64,000 bases of DNA from positions 186,001 through 250,000 of the forward strand of contig CAYRGQ010000001.1 in the NCBI GenBank assembly GCA_964423925.1. The letters are read 5' to 3'. The notes below the pieces were generated by a model that saw only the letters and a list, made by a program, of their open reading frames with translations, was not told where the DNA came from and did not search any database. This DNA comes from CAYRGQ01 sp964423925 (GTDB lineage Bacteria > Bacteroidota > Bacteroidia > Sphingobacteriales > Sphingobacteriaceae). The position numbers were made by a program, and so were the translations under genes. Positions 1 through 8,535 of the stretch are shown here, in pieces; the stretch's first letter is position 1; every line of letters starts with the position of its first letter.

Positions 1-450
1 TGCGCCGCCACGCACATCGGCCAAGAACTTGACGGTGATTCAATCCGACGCTATATTGTGGATATGCATCTCCATGATTTGCGGCAGCGCCCGGAGTGGC
101 ATGACGGCTCCGGATTGTCGCGATACAACCTCTTCAGCCCCGCGTCAATGGTTCGCCTGCTCGAAAAGTTGCAAGAGGTCGTCCCTGACGAGGAACGCCT
201 GCTGGCGTTATTTCCTGCCGGCGGTGTTTCCGGAACACTGGAACGGGTTTACCCAACGCGCAATGGGCGTCCCTTTGTATGGGCGAAGACGGGGACTCTC
301 TCTAACAACCATAACCAGAGCGGTTACTTAGTAACAAAGACAGGCCGAAAGCTGATTTACTCGTTTATGAATAATAATTATGTGCGCCCGGTAGCCGAGG
401 TCCGGCGGGAGATGGCGCGCATTATCACTGCCATACATGACAACTATTAA
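1..450 (+). CDS. dacB: D-alanyl-D-alanine carboxypeptidase/endopeptidase (peptidase S13, PBP4 type), C-terminal part
   Basis: Partial gene, open from the first base; only about 149 C-terminal codons are present. The family is a periplasmic penicillin-binding protein that trims or cleaves peptidoglycan peptides. Visible S13 features are the DGSGLSR segment (near base 106) and the KTGT box at bases 286-297, the third catalytic motif of penicillin-binding proteins. The SxxK serine motif would lie upstream, outside the window. The next gene starts 72 bases later on the same strand. The family is fairly certain. Whether the full protein carries a signal peptide cannot be seen. Confidence 0.85.
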   Translation, partial: CAATHIGQELDGDSIRRYIVDMHLHDLRQRPEWHDGSGLSRYNLFSPASMVRLLEKLQEVVPDEERLLALFPAGGVSGTLERVYPTRNGRPFVWAKTGTLSNNHNQSGYLVTKTGRKLIYSFMNNNYVRPVAEVRREMARIITAIHDNY

Positions 451-522
451 CCGGTGCGGATGGACGCCGAATAGCTGCCAACTCTGGATGCACCACACCT
501 CAATTAACTTATTCCTTGCATA

Positions 523-1839
523 ATGGCCGAGCCGAAAAAAAACGACAAATCTACCATTCGTGCGTGGGCAATGTTCGATTGGGCGAATTCGGCCTACAAC
601 CTGGTCATTACTTCCACCATTTTTCCGGTTTACTATACGGCGATTACCATCACGGAGGAACGCGGCGATCGTGTTTCGTTCTTTGGGTTTGAGATCATCA
701 ATACGGCGCTCGCAAATTTTTCCCTGTCCTTTGCTTACTTGGTCATGGCGCTTGCCTTGCCAATACTATCCTCCATCGCGGACTACAAGGGCAACAAGAA
801 GACGTTCATGATGGCCTTTACCTACTTAGGTGGATTGGCTTGCATGGGGCTATTCTTCTTTCGGTTGGAAACGCTCGAATGGGGCATCATTTGCTATGTG
901 CTGGCCGCGATGGGATATATCGGCGGGCTCATGTTCAACAACGCTTACTTGCCGTTGATTGCCACTCCTGACCAGCAGGATCGGGTCAGCGCTCAGGGTT
1001 TCGCCTACGGCTACGTGGGCTGCGTCACACTGCAGATAATTTGCTTTGTCTTTGTACTCAAACCGGAGTGGTTCGGGATTACGGATGCCAGTTTTCCCGC
1101 CCGGCTTTCGTTCTTTTTAGTTGGACTGTGGTGGGTAGCATGGGCACAAATTCCGTTTCGCAGGCTTCCCCAAGGTACTGCGCGACACCCCAGGGGGGAG
1201 CGAGGCAGCATATGGTCGAAAGGGTTTGTCGAGCTGCAAAGCGTGTGGCGAAAGCTTCAGGGAATCCCACAAATCAAGCGTTTTCTGCCTGCCTTCTTTT
1301 TCTATGCCATGGGTGTACAAACCGTGATGATCGTAGCGGCTGCGTTTGGTGAGAAGGAACTGCAATTGGGTGCCCCAAAGCTTATCGCAACAATTCTGCT
1401 GATCCAGCTGGTGGCCATCGGCGGCGCATACCTGATGTCGTTGCTGGCGCGCTACATTGGCAATGTGCGCGTACTGATGATCGTGGTCACCATTTGGGTA
1501 GGCATCTGCGTGGCGGCATTCTACATCAACCATGAAGTCCAATTCTATGTTATGGCTGCGTTGGTGGGGTTGGTAATGGGAGGAATTCAGTCACTATCAC
1601 GCTCTACGTATTCCAAGATGTTGCCGGAAGGAGAGGGCGATACGGCTGGTTTTTTCAGCTTCTATGACGTGACCGAGAAGATTGCCATCGTATTGGGCTT
1701 GTTTAGCTTCGCGTTGATCGAGCAGCTTACTGATAACATCCGTTATTCGGCGCTCTGCTTGGGTATATTTTTTGTTATGGGCTTATTGTTGCTCTACCGG
1801 ATGCTGCGGGGCGAGCAGCGGCAACTGGAAAAAGCGTAA
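523..1839 (+). CDS. UMF1-family MFS transporter
   Basis: A 438-residue integral membrane protein with about 12 hydrophobic segments. The N-terminal FDWANSAYN motif is the hallmark of the UMF1 (Atg22-like) branch of the major facilitator superfamily, whose bacterial substrates are mostly unknown. A cytoplasmic loop rich in basic residues around residue 220 separates the two halves, as usual for MFS proteins. The ATG at 523 follows an A/T-rich stretch and sits just ahead of the KKNDKS leader expected for a cytoplasmic N-terminus. It is followed by a LutA-like gene after 51 bases, so co-transcription is possible. Confidence 0.85.
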   Translation: MAEPKKNDKSTIRAWAMFDWANSAYNLVITSTIFPVYYTAITITEERGDRVSFFGFEIINTALANFSLSFAYLVMALALPILSSIADYKGNKKTFMMAFTYLGGLACMGLFFFRLETLEWGIICYVLAAMGYIGGLMFNNAYLPLIATPDQQDRVSAQGFAYGYVGCVTLQIICFVFVLKPEWFGITDASFPARLSFFLVGLWWVAWAQIPFRRLPQGTARHPRGERGSIWSKGFVELQSVWRKLQGIPQIKRFLPAFFFYAMGVQTVMIVAAAFGEKELQLGAPKLIATILLIQLVAIGGAYLMSLLARYIGNVRVLMIVVTIWVGICVAAFYINHEVQFYVMAALVGLVMGGIQSLSRSTYSKMLPEGEGDTAGFFSFYDVTEKIAIVLGLFSFALIEQLTDNIRYSALCLGIFFVMGLLLLYRMLRGEQRQLEKA

Positions 1840-1862
1840 CTTTCATCCAAATTAAACTAATG

Positions 1863-1882
1863 CGCGCGACCCCGCTCGCGCG
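1863..1882 (+). repeat. GC-rich inverted repeat just upstream of the LutA-like gene
   Basis: A perfect 7-base inverted repeat, CGCGCGA/TCGCGCG with a 6-base loop, ends 8 bases before the ATG at 1891. No T-run follows, so it does not look like an intrinsic terminator. In RNA it would form a stable hairpin over the ribosome entry region and could affect translation or mRNA stability. That role is inference. Confidence 0.45.
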
Positions 1883-1890
1883 ATTCGAAT

Positions 1891-2619
1891 ATGAGAGTCG
1901 AATTATTCATCCCCTGTTTTATAGATCAGCTGTATCCGGAGACGGCGTTTAATACCGTCCGTATTTTGGAAAAATCCGGCTGCCAAGTGGAATACAATAG
2001 CGAGCAAACATGCTGCGGTCAGCCGGCCTACAACGCGGGGTATTGGGACGAAGCCAAGAAAGTCGGCAGCAAATTCCTCCAGGATTTTAGTGATACCGAA
2101 TACATCGTATCGCCGTCAGCATCCTGCACGGGCATGGTGAAGAACGGGTTCAACCATTTATTTACTAATACCCAAGTGCACAACCGATGTCGAGCGATCC
2201 AAGGCAATATCTATGAGCTGTCTGATTTCTTGATCAACGTGCTCGGGAAAGACTATTTCGGGGCAGAGCTCGAGGGTAGGGCGGTTTACCATGATTCGTG
2301 CTCGGCCCTGCGCGAGTGCAGGATCCGCGAGGAGCCTCGGCAGTTGTTGGCCAATGTGGGCGGATTGCAACTGCTGGAATTGCGAGACGGCGATACCTGT
2401 TGCGGTTTTGGCGGTACGTTTGCTGTAAAGTTTGAGGGAATTTCCAGCGCCATGGCCGAAGAAAAGGTAATGAACGCCCTCGACCAACAGGCGGACTACA
2501 TCATCTCCACGGACGCGTCATGCCTGCTCCACCTGCAAGCTTACATTGACAAACACCAACTGCCCGTGAAAACTATGCACTTGGCCGACGTGCTAGCACA
2601 CGGATGGGCCAACATTTAA
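1891..2619 (+). CDS. lutA: (Fe-S)-binding protein, LutA/YkgE family
   Basis: A 242-residue protein with two copies of the cysteine-rich CCG domain. The first half contains TCCGQPAYN and the second CCGFGGTFAVK, with HDSCSALRE between them. In LutABC, LutA works with two further Fe-S proteins in L-lactate oxidation; related CCG subunits occur in heterodisulfide reductase and glycolate oxidase. Here no lutB or lutC is adjacent, so partners must lie elsewhere or the role differs. A GC-rich hairpin precedes the start. The family is secure; the lactate role is only inferred from family name. Confidence 0.8.
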   Translation: MRVELFIPCFIDQLYPETAFNTVRILEKSGCQVEYNSEQTCCGQPAYNAGYWDEAKKVGSKFLQDFSDTEYIVSPSASCTGMVKNGFNHLFTNTQVHNRCRAIQGNIYELSDFLINVLGKDYFGAELEGRAVYHDSCSALRECRIREEPRQLLANVGGLQLLELRDGDTCCGFGGTFAVKFEGISSAMAEEKVMNALDQQADYIISTDASCLLHLQAYIDKHQLPVKTMHLADVLAHGWANI

Positions 2620-2651
2620 AAAATGTTAGTTCAATATACGCCCAAAACTTG

Positions 2652-2659
2652 TATGTTTG
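2652..2659 (+). promoter_or_regulatory. Possible -7 box ahead of the sugar isomerase-like gene
   Basis: TATGTTTG matches the Bacteroidota -7 consensus TAnnTTTG and lies 46 bases before the ATG at 2706. No clear TTG -33 box is seen at the expected distance, so support is weak. Confidence 0.3.
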
Positions 2660-2705
2660 AATTGCGATATAAAATTAACTACTTACTAATAACAACACAT
2701 CAAGC

Positions 2706-3629
2706 ATGGCTACATCAAGAAGATCATTTTTGAAATACTTAGGCGCGGGTGCCGTAGGCGTGGCGTTGTTTCCCTACTACGGATGCGGATCGCCAAGCGG
2801 AGCGGCAGGGGAGGACAATGCGGAAGCCAATTTGTTTTTCGACATCTCCCTAGCTCAATGGTCGCTAAACCGGACGTTGTTTGCGGGCAAGTTGACCAAT
2901 ATGGAGTTTCCCGAGTATACGGTGAAGCAATTTGATATCCATGCGGTAGAGTACGTCAATCAATTTTTCAAGGATAAAGCCAACGATAAGGCATACCTGT
3001 CTGAGCTACTGCAACGCACCAAGGACCTAGGCGTGCAAAACGTGCTTATTATGGTCGATGGTGAGGGCAATCTGGGCGCGGCTGATGAGGCCGAACGGAT
3101 CACTGCGGTGGAAAACCATTACAAGTGGGTGGAGGCGGCCAAATTCTTGGGTTGCCACGCCATCCGTGTCAATGCGGCGGGCGATGGTACACCTGACGAG
3201 GTCAAGGCCGCAGCCATCGATGGCCTTTCGCGTTTGAGCGAATTTGGCGCGCAGCATGACATTAGTGTTATCGTGGAAAACCACGGAGGTATCTCCTCGC
3301 ATGGCGACTGGCTGAGTGCTGTGCTGTCTGGCGTAGGCAAGGACAATTGCGGAAGCCTGCCCGACTTCGGCAACTTCTATGAGTACGACCGCTACCAAGG
3401 GGTGACCGATCTGATGCCCTTTGCAAAAGGAGTCAGTGCCAAGGCGAACGTGTTTGATGAGCAGGGGAATGAGCCCAACATTGACTATGAGCGGATGTTG
3501 CGGATCGTCAAGGACGCGGGCTACACCGGATACATCGGTATCGAGTACGAAGGCAGCGAGCTGGGCGAAGACGAAGGCATTCTCGCCACTAAACGCTTAC
3601 TGGAGCGCGTAGGAGCAACATTGTCCTAA
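2706..3629 (+). CDS. Tat-exported sugar phosphate isomerase/epimerase-like protein (TIM barrel)
   Basis: A 307-residue protein of the xylose-isomerase-like TIM-barrel superfamily (AP endonuclease 2 fold). The N-terminus has a twin-arginine signal (SRRSFLK at residues 4-10), a hydrophobic stretch, and a cysteine in PYYGCGS near residue 27 that could be a lipid attachment site. Likely metal or active-site residues lie in VENHGG and in the late segments GIEYEG. Such secreted proteins are common in Bacteroidota and usually have no assigned substrate. It is monocistronic, ending in a strong terminator at 3662-3687. Confidence 0.75.
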   Translation: MATSRRSFLKYLGAGAVGVALFPYYGCGSPSGAAGEDNAEANLFFDISLAQWSLNRTLFAGKLTNMEFPEYTVKQFDIHAVEYVNQFFKDKANDKAYLSELLQRTKDLGVQNVLIMVDGEGNLGAADEAERITAVENHYKWVEAAKFLGCHAIRVNAAGDGTPDEVKAAAIDGLSRLSEFGAQHDISVIVENHGGISSHGDWLSAVLSGVGKDNCGSLPDFGNFYEYDRYQGVTDLMPFAKGVSAKANVFDEQGNEPNIDYERMLRIVKDAGYTGYIGIEYEGSELGEDEGILATKRLLERVGATLS

Positions 3630-3661
3630 TCGATAACCGTTACATATACTAAGGTTTTAGA

Positions 3662-3687
3662 GCCGCCCCCAAAGGGCGGCTTTTTTT
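3662..3687 (+). terminator. Rho-independent terminator after the sugar isomerase-like gene
   Basis: A 7-bp GC-rich stem (GCCGCCC/GGGCGGC) with a 5-base loop is followed by seven T residues. It lies 32 bases past the stop of the upstream gene and isolates it from the cbb3 cluster. Confidence 0.9.
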
Positions 3688-3802
3688 ATGGCGTTTTTTG
3701 TGACGATCATTACTTTTTGTACCGATATCCGTCATTCGCGTGACAATTCGATGACTGTACTTTTACCGGCGATAAATAACTCACTCTTATCATAAATAAA
3801 CT

Positions 3803-5935
3803 ATGCAGGTAGAACAGTTTAATTACGACAACAGAATCGTGCGTAATTTCGGAATTGCGACGGTAATCTGGGGCTTGGTGGGAATGTCGATCGGGTTGCT
3901 AGTCGCATTGCAATTGGTATGGCCGGCGCTGAACTTCGAGCTGCCTTACACGACGTTCGGGCGGATAAGGCCCATCCATACGAATGCCGTCATTTTCGCT
4001 TTTGTGGGCAACGGTATCTTTATGGGTGCCTATTATTCGATGCAACGCGTGCTGAAAACACGTATGTACAGCGATATGCTTAGCAAGATTCACTTCTGGG
4101 GCTGGCAGCTCATTATTGTCGCGTCAGCCGCAACGCTCGCACTCGGCTTCACCAGTTCGCATGAGTACGCCGAGATGGAATGGCCCATCGATATCGCCAT
4201 TACGGTGATTTGGGTGATTTTTGGTATCAACATGTTTGGTACCATCATCAAGCGGCGAGAGCGTCACATGTATGTCGCGGTGTGGTTTTATATCGCGACG
4301 TTTGTAACGGTCGCTGTTCTGCATATTGTCAATTCCATTCAGATTCCCGTGTCCATGTGGAAGAGCTACTATGTGTATGCGGGGGTTCAAGACGCCTTGG
4401 TACAGTGGTGGTATGGGCACAACGCGGTTGCGTTCTTCTTGACGACGCCTTATTTGGGCATGATGTATTACTTCCTGCCAAAGATGGCTAACCGTCCTGT
4501 ATACTCGTACAAGTTGAGTATCCTGCACTTTTGGTCGTTGATTTTCATCTACATCTGGGCCGGGCCGCACCACTTGCTTTACACATCGTTGCCCGGCTGG
4601 GTACAGTCGTTGGGCGTGGTATTTTCCGTCATGCTTATCGCACCGAGCTGGGGCGGGATGATCAACGGCCTGTTGACCCTGCGCGGCGCTTGGGACAAAG
4701 TACGGAGCGAGCCTACGCTGAAATTCATGGTGGTGGCGCTTACTGCCTATGGTATGGCTACGTTTGAAGGTCCACTGCTTTCGCTCAAACAGGTCAATGC
4801 CATCGCTCACTTTACTGACTGGATCGTGGCACACGTACACGTCGGTGCATTGGGCTGGAACGGATTCATGACCTTTGCCATCCTGTACTGGGTAGTTCCT
4901 AAAATTTATAAGACGGAACTGTATTCGAAAAAGTTGGCTTCCATGCACTTCTGGATCGGTACCTTGGGGATTTTGTTCTATGCCATCCCTATGTATTGGG
5001 CAGCGGTTGTACAAGGCTTGATGTGGAAAGAGTTTACGCCAGAAGGTATCCTTCGTCACCCCAACTTCCTGTCGACGACATTGGAAATTATCCCGATGTA
5101 CGCCATGCGGGCCATCGGCGGCGCCTTGTACTTGGCCGGGGTTATCATGATGACGTACAACCTCATCAAGACGGTCAAACAAGGTAAGTTGGTCGCTAAT
5201 GAGCCTGCCGAAGCGCCTGCGCTCACACCTGTAGTGGTTTCTGAGCGCGAACCCCACCGTCGTCTCGAGCGCAAGCCGGCCTTGTTTATGGTCATGGCCC
5301 TGATTGCTATCCTCATCGGAGGCATGGTGGAGATGATGCCAACGTTTATGATCTCGTCAAACGTGCCGTCCATTAGCAGCGTCAAGCCTTATACCGCGTT
5401 GGAGATCCAAGGACGCGACTTGTATATCCGCGAAGGATGCGTGGGCTGCCATACGCAGACAGTGCGCCCGTTTCGCTCGGAAACAGCCCGATATGGCGAG
5501 TATAGCAAAGCTGGCGAATTCGTCTACGACCATCCCTTTTTGTGGGGCTCAAAACGCACGGGCCCAGACCTGCACCGCGTAGGGGGCAAGTACCCCAACA
5601 GGTGGCACTTTGACCACTTCCTCGATCCGACGATTACTTCACCGGGTAGTATCATGCCTGCATATCCCTGGCTGATCGAACAGCCACTGGATCTCAGCAC
5701 GACGCAGGCCAAGATGAACGCCTTGCGCATCGTGGGCGTGCCATACTCGAACGAGGAAATCGAACGCGCGAACGACGACCTGATGGCCCAGGCCCAACTC
5801 ATCGCGGATGATTTGGCAGCCAACCAAATCAATGTGCGACCGGATAGTGAGGTCATCGCGTTGATCGCTTACCTGCAACGCCTGGGAACGGACATCCGAG
5901 TGGACGCCGCCGAATCACAAACAGGCACCGAGTAA
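3803..5935 (+). CDS. ccoNO: cbb3-type cytochrome c oxidase, fused subunits I and II (CcoN-CcoO)
   Basis: A 710-residue fusion of the catalytic subunit CcoN and the monoheme subunit CcoO, forming the core of the high-affinity oxygen-reducing terminal oxidase in the inner membrane. The CcoN part (about 1-470) has 12 or more membrane segments. Candidate ligands are H59 for low-spin heme b, H206, H256 and H257 for CuB, and H344 and H346 for the hemes. A linker and another membrane helix lead into CcoO, with its heme c site CVGCH at residues 546-550 and a distal methionine candidate in the SIMPAYPW segment. Separate genes are usual in Proteobacteria, while the fusion is typical of Bacteroidota. 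It is first in the ccoNO-Q-P-G-H run. Confidence 0.95.
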   Translation: MQVEQFNYDNRIVRNFGIATVIWGLVGMSIGLLVALQLVWPALNFELPYTTFGRIRPIHTNAVIFAFVGNGIFMGAYYSMQRVLKTRMYSDMLSKIHFWGWQLIIVASAATLALGFTSSHEYAEMEWPIDIAITVIWVIFGINMFGTIIKRRERHMYVAVWFYIATFVTVAVLHIVNSIQIPVSMWKSYYVYAGVQDALVQWWYGHNAVAFFLTTPYLGMMYYFLPKMANRPVYSYKLSILHFWSLIFIYIWAGPHHLLYTSLPGWVQSLGVVFSVMLIAPSWGGMINGLLTLRGAWDKVRSEPTLKFMVVALTAYGMATFEGPLLSLKQVNAIAHFTDWIVAHVHVGALGWNGFMTFAILYWVVPKIYKTELYSKKLASMHFWIGTLGILFYAIPMYWAAVVQGLMWKEFTPEGILRHPNFLSTTLEIIPMYAMRAIGGALYLAGVIMMTYNLIKTVKQGKLVANEPAEAPALTPVVVSEREPHRRLERKPALFMVMALIAILIGGMVEMMPTFMISSNVPSISSVKPYTALEIQGRDLYIREGCVGCHTQTVRPFRSETARYGEYSKAGEFVYDHPFLWGSKRTGPDLHRVGGKYPNRWHFDHFLDPTITSPGSIMPAYPWLIEQPLDLSTTQAKMNALRIVGVPYSNEEIERANDDLMAQAQLIADDLAANQINVRPDSEVIALIAYLQRLGTDIRVDAAESQTGTE

Positions 5936-5970
5936 TGCAACACGAGTATTTCAATTAAAGCGAACGAACA

Positions 5971-6165
5971 ATGTTTAAGCAAATAACAAGTCTGGACGGA
6001 AACGAATGGTATCTCATCGTCTCTCTCTGGATCTTCCTGGTGTTCTTCATCGTCGTAGGCATCATGCTTTGGCGCATGAAAAAGGAACATATCGACCATA
6101 TGAAAGGAATCCCGCTGGATGACAAGTCTAACGAAACCGAGGACGAAATAACCGAACGACTATGA
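5971..6165 (+). CDS. ccoQ: cbb3-type cytochrome oxidase small subunit CcoQ
   Basis: A 64-residue single-pass membrane protein of the FixQ/CcoQ family. One hydrophobic helix (about residues 13-34) is followed by a charged tail rich in K, E and D. CcoQ helps stabilise the assembled oxidase. Its position between ccoNO and ccoP, and the ATGA overlap of its stop codon with the start of ccoP, support the assignment. Confidence 0.85.
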   Translation: MFKQITSLDGNEWYLIVSLWIFLVFFIVVGIMLWRMKKEHIDHMKGIPLDDKSNETEDEITERL

Positions 6166-7082
6166 TGCTGACAAATTCAATTTTGAGTGTCCTGTCTACG
6201 ACATGGTTGTCTGAACTGACAGGAATAACGAACACCTACAATTTGCTGTTCATGGTGATGCTCGTCATCTTCTTATTGATCGTCCTGGTGGCTTCAATCG
6301 TAATCCTGCGGGCCCTCCGGACGATTGTCCGGCTGACCATGCCCCAGGTGGAGGCCGCCGAGCGCGAAGCCAAGCAAGTGGCGCGCGCCCAACGCGCTAA
6401 CCGTAAAGGAGCATGGGTGCGCTGGTGGAACAAGATCATGGGCCTACGCCCCATCTCGGAAGAGAAGGATATCGTCATCGATCATGAGTATGACGGCATC
6501 CGGGAGTTGGACAACCCCGTTCCTATCTGGTTCAATGGTCTGTTTTACGCCACGGTGGTCTTTGGCGTCGTGTATTTAGCGGTGTACCACGTCTTCGGGT
6601 GGGGGCTTACCCAAGAGCAAGAGTATGAGCGTGAGATGGCCCGCGCCGAAGTTGCCCGCCAGGAGTACCTCTCCCAAGTGGCAAACCTGGTGGACGAAAA
6701 TAACGTGGAGGTGGACTTCAGTCCCGAAACGGTCAGCGCCGGCCAAGCCATCTACATGGCAAACTGTGCCGTATGCCACGGGCAGGCTGGGGAGGGTGGC
6801 ATCGGACCAAACATGACTGATGAGTATTGGATTCACGGCGGAGAGATAAACGACATCTTCAGGATTGTCAAATACGGTGTGTTGGATAAGGGAATGGTGC
6901 CGTGGGAACAGATGTTGACACCCGCGCAGATCGCCGAAGTGAGCAACTATATTCTCAATCTGCGGGGTACCAATCCGCCGAACCCGAAGGATCCTGAGGG
7001 GACCAAGGTAGAGTATGAGGAGGTTGGCACGGAAGAACCCGTAGAGGAAGACTCGCAAACGGCCGATCTAGAATCGGTATAA
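6162..7082 (+). CDS. ccoP: cbb3-type cytochrome c oxidase subunit III (CcoP), monoheme form
   Basis: A 306-residue subunit that passes electrons to the CcoNO core. It has two membrane helices (about 28-50 and 125-145) separated by a basic cytoplasmic stretch, then a periplasmic cytochrome c domain. Only one heme c motif is present, CAVCH at residues 202-206, with a methionine ligand candidate in DKGMVPW. Classical proteobacterial CcoP has two hemes. The protein ends in an acidic tail. The start overlaps the ccoQ stop by four bases, indicating translational coupling. Confidence 0.92.
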   Translation: MMLTNSILSVLSTTWLSELTGITNTYNLLFMVMLVIFLLIVLVASIVILRALRTIVRLTMPQVEAAEREAKQVARAQRANRKGAWVRWWNKIMGLRPISEEKDIVIDHEYDGIRELDNPVPIWFNGLFYATVVFGVVYLAVYHVFGWGLTQEQEYEREMARAEVARQEYLSQVANLVDENNVEVDFSPETVSAGQAIYMANCAVCHGQAGEGGIGPNMTDEYWIHGGEINDIFRIVKYGVLDKGMVPWEQMLTPAQIAEVSNYILNLRGTNPPNPKDPEGTKVEYEEVGTEEPVEEDSQTADLESV

Positions 7083-7093
7083 ACGCATTCGCA

Positions 7094-8494
7094 ATGGCTG
7101 CTAACACACCCAAACAGAGGACAGTAGCGACGGCTAACAAGCCGAAGAGAACGTGGGTTTATGCCAAAAAGCCTGCCGGTAAGCTGTATAACTACCGGCA
7201 GCTTTTCGGCTATACGCTATTGGCGTTCTTGTTCGCGGCACCTTTCATCAAAGTGAATGGCGAGCCTTTTTTACTGTTTAATATCTTGGATCGGAAGTTC
7301 GTTATTTTCGGTAGCGTATTTTGGCCGCAAGACTTGCACATCTTGGTCTTCGGGATGTTGATCGTGATGGTTTGCGTTGTGTTATTCACCGTCGTGTACG
7401 GGCGCGTATGGTGCGGGTGGGCTTGCCCGCAGACGATATTCATGGAGCTCGTATTCCGGCGTGTCGAGTATTTCATCGAGGGGGATTGGTTACAGCAAAA
7501 AAAGCTAAATGCTTCGAACAGTACCGTGCCGAATAAGACGCTGAAGAAAGTGTTGAAGCACGCAATATTTCTGGTGATTTCGTTCTTGATTTCTAATGTT
7601 TTTCTCGCGTATATCATTGGGGTGGACGCGCTTTGGCAGATTGCTACTGACCCCGTGAGCGATCACCTCGGCGGATTCGTCGCCATCGTCTTGTTTACGT
7701 TGGTTTTCTATAGCGTTTTTGCATACGTTCGAGAGATTGTCTGCACCACGATATGCCCCTATGGCCGACTGCAGGGGGTGCTAATGGACGATAAAAGTAT
7801 TACCATCGCGTACGACCATCGCCGTGGTGAGCCACGCGGTAAACGGCGAAAGGACGCGGAGCAGACCCCGCTTGGCGACTGCGTGGACTGCAACCTCTGC
7901 GTACAGGTGTGTCCTACGGGCATCGACATTCGCAAAGGCTTACAAATGGAGTGCGTGGCCTGTACCGCGTGTATCGATGCCTGTGATGCAGTGATGGAGA
8001 AAATAGACCGTCCCAAACGCCTCATCGGCTTTTATTCGACCGATGAAGTCGAAGGTAGAGCGGTGGTGGGTGCCAACGTGCGAAGTATCGCTTATACTGT
8101 GGTGCTCGTGGCGCTGATTGGCGTGTTCGGATGGCTGGTACTCAGTCGCAGCGAGCTCGACGGGAGACTCTTGCGGGCAAAAGGAAGTACCTATGTGATT
8201 CGCGATGACGGAACCGTTACCAACCTATATACATTGGTGCTGATTAACAAGTCCAACGGAGAAATGGAGTTCGAGCTGGAGCCAGAGCATCCCGACCTGG
8301 ACATACAGGTCGTCAATAACATCACCCGTCTGGAGAAGGGAGGGCGCGCCGAGATGAGTTTCTTCTTATTGGCGCCGTCCGGAGCAATGGAAGATTACAA
8401 AACCGACGTTACCGTCAACATCTTGTCGGATGGCCGCAAGGTAGAATCCATGAAAACGACGTTTATATCGCCCGTGGATTACAGCGGGCGGTAA
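7094..8494 (+). CDS. ccoG: cytochrome c oxidase accessory protein CcoG (FixG family)
   Basis: A 466-residue membrane iron-sulfur protein needed for assembly or copper supply of cbb3 oxidase. It has several membrane helices, a GWACPQT motif and a CTTICPYGR motif in the membrane half. Two ferredoxin-like cluster motifs (CVDCNLCVQVCPTG and CVACTACIDACD) lie near the middle. The C-terminal periplasmic part carries an immunoglobulin-like FixG domain. The work on CcoG as a Cu(II) reductase is general family knowledge. It lies 11 bases after ccoP. Confidence 0.93.
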   Translation: MAANTPKQRTVATANKPKRTWVYAKKPAGKLYNYRQLFGYTLLAFLFAAPFIKVNGEPFLLFNILDRKFVIFGSVFWPQDLHILVFGMLIVMVCVVLFTVVYGRVWCGWACPQTIFMELVFRRVEYFIEGDWLQQKKLNASNSTVPNKTLKKVLKHAIFLVISFLISNVFLAYIIGVDALWQIATDPVSDHLGGFVAIVLFTLVFYSVFAYVREIVCTTICPYGRLQGVLMDDKSITIAYDHRRGEPRGKRRKDAEQTPLGDCVDCNLCVQVCPTGIDIRKGLQMECVACTACIDACDAVMEKIDRPKRLIGFYSTDEVEGRAVVGANVRSIAYTVVLVALIGVFGWLVLSRSELDGRLLRAKGSTYVIRDDGTVTNLYTLVLINKSNGEMEFELEPEHPDLDIQVVNNITRLEKGGRAEMSFFLLAPSGAMEDYKTDVTVNILSDGRKVESMKTTFISPVDYSGR

Positions 8495-8535
8495 CGATTT
8501 GGCGGTCTATGATCGCTACCAAATAACTGAAAGAA

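Noticed and set aside
2611..2627. AACATTT/AAATGTT inverted repeat over the LutA-like stop
   Set aside because: It is AT-only except for two positions, has no T-run after it, and is too weak to be called a terminator.
3691..3802. FNR/CRP-like sites upstream of ccoNO
   Set aside because: The region has TGTGA-like half sites (around 3700) but no full dyad TTGAT-N4-ATCAA or TGTGA-N6-TCACA. A low-oxygen regulator is plausible but not shown.
4124..5257. A long open frame (about 377 codons) antisense to ccoNO
   Set aside because: It lies entirely within the secure ccoNO gene, has no recognisable domain, and is composed of low-information basic residues and prolines. It is a shadow of the GC-rich codon use of ccoNO.
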